Part shown: positions 29,408-35,618 of the stretch, piece by piece
How the letters are laid out: every line of letters begins with the position of its first letter
Position numbering within the stretch: the stretch's first letter is position 1
IMG/VR virus record: IMGVR_UViG_3300009103_000091
Coordinates: 1 to 35,618 of that record
Length of the DNA stretch: 35,618 nucleotides
DNA from: a virus
Reading direction: 5' to 3' (one strand)
Notes under the pieces: model-generated
The model's database searches: none
What the model was told of the DNA's origin: nothing
The model's input: the letters and a program-made list of their open reading frames with translations, nothing else
Translations under genes and position numbers: made by a program

Positions 29408-29865
29408 TGGGAAAAAAGCGTTTTAAAGACACTAAAGTTGGTCAGGTATTATTAGGTGCTGCAACCATGATTAATCCTACATTAGGTAGTATTTTAAATG
29501 GTGTGACATCGCCAAAAGAAGCATTATCTGAAATTACAAAATCTAATATTTCTGTTGATGATAAAATCAAATTACAACAAATGATTTATGACCAACAAAA
29601 TAAAGAAATGGAAGAAGTTAGTGAAAGATGGAAAGCGGACATGTCACCAAATTCAAGTTGGTTAACTAAAAATGTACGCCCATTAGTATTAGTGTGGTGC
29701 ATTGTAATATTTTCATTTGCTGGTATATTAGATAGCGTAGATAGTATAGGTTTTCATATAAATGAAACTTGGAATGACACCTTTGAAAAGGTCATGATGT
29801 CTGTAATTCTGGCATATTTCGGTGGGCGTAGTTATGAAAAGGGCAAATCAATAAGTAATGCGTAA
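29407..29865 (+). CDS. Holin (3TM-type)
   Basis: 152 residues from the ATG at 29407 (an in-frame TTG at 29401 is less likely). After a helical N-terminus, ERWKADMSPNSSWLTKNVRP leads into LVLVWCIVIFSFAGIL and a second segment near the end, KVMMSVILAYFGGRSYEKG. The W..DM.SDSWLsK..RP and AYFGgRs.EK pattern is shared by 3TM-type holins and related phage proteins. It would open the inner membrane to let the endolysin reach the wall. It sits right after endolysin and the Cys-rich peptide, and overlaps the small basic gene by 8 bases. Confidence 0.83.
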   Translation: MGKKRFKDTKVGQVLLGAATMINPTLGSILNGVTSPKEALSEITKSNISVDDKIKLQQMIYDQQNKEMEEVSERWKADMSPNSSWLTKNVRPLVLVWCIVIFSFAGILDSVDSIGFHINETWNDTFEKVMMSVILAYFGGRSYEKGKSISNA

Positions 29866-29989
29866 ACGTAGCAAGGCAATAAACCCTATTGAATTTAGAC
29901 GACCCCCTAAAAAAAGACCAGGACGACATTCAAAGAATGAATCGCTTTCACAACGCAAAAAAAAGTATAGGGGTCAAGGTAAAATTTGA
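29858..29989 (+). CDS. Small basic protein of 43 residues
   Basis: A short gene that starts 8 bases before the holin stop. The peptide is extremely basic: MRKRSKAINPIEFRRPPKKR, then PGRHSKNESLSQRKKKYRGQ. I recall similar tiny proteins (with the NPIEFRRPPKKRPGRH pattern) after holins in flavobacterial phages, but no function. It could be a DNA- or membrane-binding peptide. The frame ends in a hairpin that could stop transcription before the fibre gene. Confidence 0.6.
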   Translation: MRKRSKAINPIEFRRPPKKRPGRHSKNESLSQRKKKYRGQGKI

Positions 29990-30002
29990 CCTTTTATTTT
30001 TT
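29971..30002 (+). terminator. Probable terminator before the tail fibre gene
   Basis: GGTCAA pairs with TTGACC across an eight-base loop (an alternative AAGGT/ACCTT pairing overlaps), followed by a T-rich tail. The hairpin overlaps the last codons of the small basic gene. Confidence 0.6.
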
Positions 30003-30003
30003 G

Positions 30004-30011
30004 TAAATTTG
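30004..30011 (+). promoter_or_regulatory. Bacteroidota-type -7 element TAAATTTG before the tail fibre gene
   Basis: TTTTGTAAATTTGTAAAAAA matches TAnnTTTG and lies 14 bases before the ATG at 30025, after the probable terminator. It should start a fibre/tail transcription unit of about 15 kb. Confidence 0.55.
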
Positions 30012-30024
30012 TAAAAAATCTAGT

Positions 30025-33000
30025 ATGTCAACTCTATATGGAACTAAAATAAAAGACACTTATGATGGCTTATTAAAAGTAAGTGATAACGTAGGTATAA
30101 CATCAACTAAAAAAATCATTACTGATGGACTTGGCAATGATTCTAGTGTGTATATTTCAGATGAAGATTTTCAAATTTCTACATTCTTTTATGTTGATAT
30201 AAATTCTGGTGATCCTAGCGCTTCTAAAATTGGGTTAGCTACATCAAGCCCTTCATATACACTTCACGTAAATGGTACAGTTGGAATTGTTGGCAACACC
30301 TATGTAACTGCTGGATGGTTAGCGGTACATAGTGGTCAACGAATTTATTTAGAAGGCGCAGCTGGTAAAACTTACATTACTGGTACTGATACAGAAATGT
30401 CTTTATATTCCGCTGGTGGTGAACGCATTCATATTAATGCAACAGGCACAGGGTTAGGCACGTCATCACCATCACAAGTGTTGCACGTAGCTGGTAATGC
30501 TAGAGTTACTGGAAAATATTATGATTCTGGTAATTCAGCTGGTACATCAAATCAAATATTAAGCGCCACTGGTAGTGGTACTGATTGGGTTACTTTAAGC
30601 GAAATTGGTGGTGTTGATGGCAGCGGTACTGCTAACTATATAGCTAAATGGACTGATAGCGATACTATTGGCGATAGTATAATGTCATCTAGTGGCACTA
30701 ACGTAACAATAGCAGGGGATATTACTGTAACAGGAAAACAAGTTTTAGGTTCAGGCGGTACAGCAAATCTATATTTAGGAAATGAAATTGCTGCGGATTC
30801 TTCTGATAAAGGAGCAAGATTTCATTCAAATAATAATGACTTCTACTTTGATTTTCAAGGTGACGCTACTCAAACTTGGACATTAAGAGATTATGATGGT
30901 TCTGGTGGAACACACAACAGATTTATCTTTGATTTTATTGATGGTAATTTTACAGCAAGTGGTGATCTTATTGCCCAAGCAGATTTAGATGTTGGTGGGG
31001 TTGCAACTTTCACAGGTCAAGTGACTATTCCTGAAACGCCAACAGCTGATACTCATGCAGCATCCAAAGGATATGTAGATTCTGAAATTGAAGCCATACC
31101 TAGTGGTCTAAATTTTCAAGGAAATTGGAATGCATCCACTAATAGTCCAACATTAGCAAGTGGCACAGGTACTATTGGATACTTCTATAATGTATCGGTA
31201 GAAGGCACAACAAATTTAGATGGTATTACAGATTGGAAAGTTGGCGATTGGGCGGTGTTTGTTGAAGCTGGTGGTACTGATACATGGAAAAAAATTGACA
31301 ATACTAGTGTGTTATCTGGTGTTGGTTCTACAAATAAATTAGCGTTTTGGTCTAATGATTCTACATTAACATATGACACAGATTTTTATGTTGATGGCGA
31401 TACTATATTTACAACAAATTTAGAAGCTAGTGGTGATATTGTTACAGGTGGATATTTGAGCGGACCGACAGCTGGGCTATCGTTAAGAGTTGGTAGTACA
31501 GAAATAGCAGATTTTAGAACCACAGAAATAAATGTGCCTAGTGTAAAATTAGTTTTAAATAGTTCAATAGATGTTTATAATGGTGGTAGTTATTGGTCAC
31601 AATCTACAAATAGTAGTGGCAAATATGTTTTCAAACAAGGTTCAACACAAAGAGGAATTTGGTCAAGTGGTGAATTAGAATTAACTAATGATTTAATTGT
31701 TGGTGGCACTATTGCAAGTGGGGATATAACGATATCAGATGTCAACCCTAACTTAACATTATCAGATACATCAACCACTAACCTAATACACGAAATAAAA
31801 TCTTCTTCTGATAAATTACAAATATCAGCAGATACAAATAATGTAGTTGGTTCTACAAAAATAGAGTTTTTGATAGATGGTACAGAAGTATTAGATTTAA
31901 GTAGTTCAGTAGCAACTTTTACTGGTATTATTAAACCATCAGGAAATGGCGCAAAAGATTTGGGTGGTTCTAGCAATAGATGGGCTACTGTTTATACTAG
32001 TAATATAAATACTAATACATCATCTACTTTTGGTGGTGATATAGTTTTAGACGATCATGTTGATTCATCCCCTAATTTATATTTTTATAATCAAGAAAAC
32101 AATTATGCTAGATTAACTTTTGATACATCTGAACAATTATTATTTAAAATAGGGACTTCTACTGAATTAACATTAACAGGCACATCTGCAACTTTTTCAG
32201 GAAAAATTTTAGCTGGTAGTGGTGCTACAGCTGCTGCAACTATTAACGCATTTTCAACAGAAGTATCTTCTAATTTATTTTCAGCTTTAAGAATAATATC
32301 ACAACCCGCTGCTTCAAATTATTGGGATATTGGTGCTACTGGCGGGTCATCAACTCTTTTAAATTTTTATCATAATGCTACAACAACACCAAAAATATCA
32401 TTTACCCATCTTGGTGGCGCAACTTTTGCTGGTACTACTCAAGCAACTACTTATTTAGTAAATAGAACTACAGCTGCTGGGATTAATCCTGGAAATACAG
32501 GTATTGCTGATGAAAATAGTGCTGAATTAGGATCAGGATATCTAAATTTATCAAGAAGTGGCACTTCTCAAACACATCAAATAGTATTTGGTAAAAATGG
32601 TGATGAACATAGTTCTATATCCACATCTAGTACTGGTATGATTATTACCGCTGATAGGTTCACAGTGAATACCGATATTTATACTAATAGTGTAACAATA
32701 GATGGTTCGTTATATATAAATGATAATAAAATATCCCATTCTGGTGGGGATATTACTTTAGATGCTGGTGGTGATATTATATTAGATGCTACCAGCAACA
32801 CTGGTATCGGCACTACTTCGCCTGGTTACAAATTAGATGTTTATGATGATAGTACAAATGGTGTTGTGTGTGTAAGAAACGCAGCAAATGGTAGAGATAC
32901 TTTAAGGTCAGAAAATGCAGCTGGAACTAGAACTTTAAATTTTGGTAATGATGGTAGTGGTCATGGTATTTTATTAATTAGAAATAGTTCAGGCACTGTT

Positions 33001-35618
33001 ACTAATTATATAGCTGGAAGTGGTGATTCTTATTTTAATGGTGGTTCGGTGGGAATAGGAACTACTTCGCCTGGTAGTAAATTAGATGTAAATGGCGCTA
33101 CTTATGTAAGAAATGTTATCTATGGGTATGCGGGAGCAGGCAACCAATATGGTGGTTTAAGTTGGGGCGGTACTGATGAAGGGTTTTTATTTTTGAAAGA
33201 TAGTAATGTAACTAAAGTTAATATTAATTCTAATGGAAATTCATATCTCAATGGTGGAAATGTCGGAATAAATACTACTTCGCCACCTACCTTATTATCA
33301 AACACATCAACTAGAATAGCCAATGCAGATGGTTTATCAGTACATCTATCAGGGTTAAACTGGGAAGTTGATAATCAAGGATATATTGCTGCGTTTTCTA
33401 ACACTCAAAGTGCTGGAAGCAATCACAATGCTGGTTTATTAGTTGAATTAGCCAGTACAGATGCAACAGATAAAATACTTGATTTAGAAAGTGGTGGAGT
33501 AAATAGATTCCGTATGCTAGGTACTGGTAATGCAACTTTTGGTGGTAATGTAGATTTAAAAGCTGACAATGTAAATTTAGATTGGCAACACGCAGATGGT
33601 GACCAAGTTTTAAGAATTGAAATTGATAGTGGCAATGATGCTTATTTTTCTGTAACTGGTAATAATGATTTTTATTTTAGAACAAACAGCACAACAGCAT
33701 TAACAATAAATGGTTCACAAAATGCAACTTTTGCTGGTACTGTAACTGGTACAACATTTATTGGTGCGCTAACAGGCACAGCTTCTAATGCTGCATTATT
33801 AGATAACATTGATAGTAACCAATTTGCTAACTTTTACAATTTAACATTTGTAGATTCTTCTGAAATGACTATTAGAAGTACATCATACCCAACACCTGGT
33901 AGATCAACCAACCCTGATCCTGAAGATTATGGCAGAATATTCCATACAGAATTTAAACAAAGATCTTCAATAGGTAGCCCATTAGGTGGCAGTTGCTATT
34001 GGACTGGTCTTATTAGTATTGCGCCTTATTCTGGTAGTTGGTACACTACGCAAATTTGTTTGGGTGCTGATGGTACAGATGACGATTTATATATTAGACG
34101 TGGCACAGGTACTACGTGGGGTGATTGGACACAAATCATTACAGCTGCATCTGCCACATTTACAAGTGATATAACTTTAGATGCTACCAGCAACATTGGC
34201 ATAGGCACTACTTCGCCTAATGACAAATTAGAAGTAGCTGATTCGTCAGCACCAAATATTAGAATGTACAGAAGTGGCACAGGTCAAGTGTGGCAACACA
34301 CAATAGATTCTAGTGGGCGTTATATGTTGCGAGAAGCAGCTAGTTCAGGTGGAACATTATATACAAGATTTCAAGTTGACGATACAGGTGAAGTTGCGTT
34401 ACCTTCTTATGGTTCTGGTACATTTACAGGCACTGCCACCCAACGATTAGCTGTTGATTCTAGTGGTAATATTATAGAACTAGCAATAGGTAGTGGTGCT
34501 GTTGATGGTAGTGGTACTGCTAACTATATAACTAAATGGATTGATGGCGAAACTATTGGTGATAGCCAAATATATGATGATGCAACTAATGTTTATATCA
34601 ATCAAGGTAGTTCAGATTATTTTGGTGCAGCAACAACTGTACAAATATCTTCTGGTGCTAGTGATAAAGATTTTGGCGTTAGAGCAAGAAATATGTATTT
34701 GTATAGTTATGCAAATGGCAGTAGTGCTAATTTAATTTTTGGTGATGGTAGTGCAAATTTTGGATTATTTGCTGATGATACTAATTTTGACATATATAAT
34801 TATGGGCTTTCTAGTAATGCAATTACAATATTAAAAAGTAATTCTAATGTAGGTATTGGAACTACTTCGCCAGGTGCTAAACTTCATGTTGTACAAGCTA
34901 GTTATCCAGCATTCAAAGCTGAAAGAAAAGGCGGTTCTGCCGCAACAGAAGGTTGGACACAAATAGGACATAGTCAGTTAGGTTATTCTGGTAGTACAGG
35001 TGCAGATTCTTATATTATTTCTCAACATGGTTTTGGATTTGCAGTTAATGAAGGCACTAACGCAATGACCATTACCGATACTGGTGATGTCGGGATCGGG
35101 ACGGCTTCACCTACACAGAAACTACATTCATATATTGCAACAGGTGATATTTATAATTTAATAGAAACGGGTAGTAATGTAAGTACAACGGGTTCAAGAT
35201 ATAAATCTTCAGCACAAGAATATTTTGCAGGTTTACAATATAGTGTTAATGCTGCTTACCAAATTTATGATATTACTAATGCCGCTGCAAGAATGACTAT
35301 AGACAGTTCTGGCTACGTCGGGATCGGGACAACCACTCCTGGTCAAAAATTAGAAGTTCAAGGAACAATACTTGTTAACAATGAGATTCAGTTTACTGAT
35401 AGTAATATGCGTATTTATCGAAGCTCAAATGATATGATTTTCCGAACAGGAGGCACTAATAGAGTAACTATTGCTAGTGGTGGTGATGCAACTTTTGCTG
35501 GTAATGTAACAATAGATGGTTCTAATGGGTCTAATGGTATAGATTTATTAAGACCCACTGATAGTGCGATTATGCAAGCAATATCAGCACCAGATAGTAG
35601 TACTTTAAAAATAGGTGG
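30025..35618 (+). CDS. Giant tail fibre, N-terminal part (continues at 1-3207 across the circle)
   Basis: The frame from ATG at 30025 is open to the end of the window (1,864 codons including the 119-base overlap) and continues in the same frame at the left end, giving about 2,893 residues. The start (MSTLYGTKIKDTYDGLLKVS) is likely the attachment region to the tail. Then come repeats with ATF(A/S)G and VGIGTTSPG.KL.V units, an ADTHAASKGYVD motif near residue 350, a block FQGNWNA with WKVGDWAVF, and two copies of GVDGSGTANYIxKW-type units (near 30613 and 34503). The repeats resemble fibre shafts in other marine phages. The frame has its own promoter-like element. Confidence 0.93.
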   Translation, partial: MSTLYGTKIKDTYDGLLKVSDNVGITSTKKIITDGLGNDSSVYISDEDFQISTFFYVDINSGDPSASKIGLATSSPSYTLHVNGTVGIVGNTYVTAGWLAVHSGQRIYLEGAAGKTYITGTDTEMSLYSAGGERIHINATGTGLGTSSPSQVLHVAGNARVTGKYYDSGNSAGTSNQILSATGSGTDWVTLSEIGGVDGSGTANYIAKWTDSDTIGDSIMSSSGTNVTIAGDITVTGKQVLGSGGTANLYLGNEIAADSSDKGARFHSNNNDFYFDFQGDATQTWTLRDYDGSGGTHNRFIFDFIDGNFTASGDLIAQADLDVGGVATFTGQVTIPETPTADTHAASKGYVDSEIEAIPSGLNFQGNWNASTNSPTLASGTGTIGYFYNVSVEGTTNLDGITDWKVGDWAVFVEAGGTDTWKKIDNTSVLSGVGSTNKLAFWSNDSTLTYDTDFYVDGDTIFTTNLEASGDIVTGGYLSGPTAGLSLRVGSTEIADFRTTEINVPSVKLVLNSSIDVYNGGSYWSQSTNSSGKYVFKQGSTQRGIWSSGELELTNDLIVGGTIASGDITISDVNPNLTLSDTSTTNLIHEIKSSSDKLQISADTNNVVGSTKIEFLIDGTEVLDLSSSVATFTGIIKPSGNGAKDLGGSSNRWATVYTSNINTNTSSTFGGDIVLDDHVDSSPNLYFYNQENNYARLTFDTSEQLLFKIGTSTELTLTGTSATFSGKILAGSGATAAATINAFSTEVSSNLFSALRIISQPAASNYWDIGATGGSSTLLNFYHNATTTPKISFTHLGGATFAGTTQATTYLVNRTTAAGINPGNTGIADENSAELGSGYLNLSRSGTSQTHQIVFGKNGDEHSSISTSSTGMIITADRFTVNTDIYTNSVTIDGSLYINDNKISHSGGDITLDAGGDIILDATSNTGIGTTSPGYKLDVYDDSTNGVVCVRNAANGRDTLRSENAAGTRTLNFGNDGSGHGILLIRNSSGTVTNYIAGSGDSYFNGGSVGIGTTSPGSKLDVNGATYVRNVIYGYAGAGNQYGGLSWGGTDEGFLFLKDSNVTKVNINSNGNSYLNGGNVGINTTSPPTLLSNTSTRIANADGLSVHLSGLNWEVDNQGYIAAFSNTQSAGSNHNAGLLVELASTDATDKILDLESGGVNRFRMLGTGNATFGGNVDLKADNVNLDWQHADGDQVLRIEIDSGNDAYFSVTGNNDFYFRTNSTTALTINGSQNATFAGTVTGTTFIGALTGTASNAALLDNIDSNQFANFYNLTFVDSSEMTIRSTSYPTPGRSTNPDPEDYGRIFHTEFKQRSSIGSPLGGSCYWTGLISIAPYSGSWYTTQICLGADGTDDDLYIRRGTGTTWGDWTQIITAASATFTSDITLDATSNIGIGTTSPNDKLEVADSSAPNIRMYRSGTGQVWQHTIDSSGRYMLREAASSGGTLYTRFQVDDTGEVALPSYGSGTFTGTATQRLAVDSSGNIIELAIGSGAVDGSGTANYITKWIDGETIGDSQIYDDATNVYINQGSSDYFGAATTVQISSGASDKDFGVRARNMYLYSYANGSSANLIFGDGSANFGLFADDTNFDIYNYGLSSNAITILKSNSNVGIGTTSPGAKLHVVQASYPAFKAERKGGSAATEGWTQIGHSQLGYSGSTGADSYIISQHGFGFAVNEGTNAMTITDTGDVGIGTASPTQKLHSYIATGDIYNLIETGSNVSTTGSRYKSSAQEYFAGLQYSVNAAYQIYDITNAAARMTIDSSGYVGIGTTTPGQKLEVQGTILVNNEIQFTDSNMRIYRSSNDMIFRTGGTNRVTIASGGDATFAGNVTIDGSNGSNGIDLLRPTDSAIMQAISAPDSSTLKIG
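35500..35618. repeat. 119-bp terminal direct repeat (right copy)
   Basis: Identical to 1-119, in the same reading frame of the fibre gene. Removing one copy gives a circle of 35,499 bp. Confidence 0.93.

Noticed and set aside
31185-34280. Minus-strand frames within the fibre gene (for example 31185-31379, 31590-31976, 33120-33323, 34026-34280)
   Set aside because: They are shadows of the repeated, low-complexity fibre sequence. They lack start contexts and domains.
1-35618. CRISPR array, integrase, transposase or methyltransferase
   Set aside because: No regularly spaced repeats with unique spacers and no matching catalytic motifs were seen on either strand.

Overview
This window looks like a complete, circular, AT-rich genome of a tailed phage (siphovirus-like) that infects a Bacteroidota host, most likely one of the Flavobacteriia. 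The first 119 bases (1-119) recur exactly as the last 119 (35500-35618). The large tail-fibre reading frame runs through that overlap without a break, so the contig closes into a circle of 35,499 bp. The exact repeat looks like an assembler overlap rather than a biological terminal repeat. Host assignment rests on three things: start codons are preceded by A-rich tracts rather than Shine-Dalgarno sequences, most intergenic gaps carry the Bacteroidota -7 promoter element TAnnTTTG (or TAnnTTTA), and the genes belong to families common in marine flavobacterial phages. All genes are on the + strand. I see no tRNA, CRISPR, integrase or transposase, so nothing argues for integration.

Layout, following the circle from the packaging genes. 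Packaging and head: small and large terminase (16563-18288), portal, Mu F-like head protein, HK97-type protease and major capsid protein (to 22682). A block of small genes of unknown function, ending with a homing-endonuclease-like nuclease, lies at 22690-24800. It is bracketed by terminators and interrupts the usual head-to-connector order. Head-tail joining: connector, head closure, gp10-like and tail-terminator genes (24816-26798). Envelope and lysis cassette (26800-29989): a membrane-anchored coiled coil, a secreted thioredoxin-fold protein without its cysteines, a YfiM-like protein, a secreted beta-barrel-like protein, an M15 peptidase endolysin, a Cys-rich 37-residue peptide, a holin and a small basic protein. 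Adhesion and tail: a giant fibre of about 2,893 residues (30025 to the end, continued at 1-3207) with a C-terminal S74 self-cleaving chaperone, two small proteins, two paralogous tail tube proteins, a G/GT tail chaperone pair made by -1 frameshifting at a lambda-type GGGAAAG site, the tape measure and a large tail-tip protein (to 10067). DNA metabolism (10222-16331): a small HTH-like protein, a probable single-strand annealing protein, an SSB-like protein, a RecE-like exonuclease, a stand-alone DnaA domain IV-like protein, a VRR-NUC nuclease, a winged-helix replication initiator carrying iteron-like repeats (candidate origin), another PD-(D/E)XK-like protein and a T7 gp4-type primase-helicase.

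The genes form a self-contained lytic-style programme: recombination and replication proteins copy the DNA, terminase packages it into an HK97-fold capsid, a non-contractile tail is built on the tape measure, and a holin/M15 system with several envelope-targeted accessory proteins handles exit or modifies the host surface. The least explained part is the secreted accessory trio at 27111-28802. No stretch over 300 bases lacks a gene; the longest gaps, 22683-22839 and 10068-10221, hold a terminator and a promoter element each.
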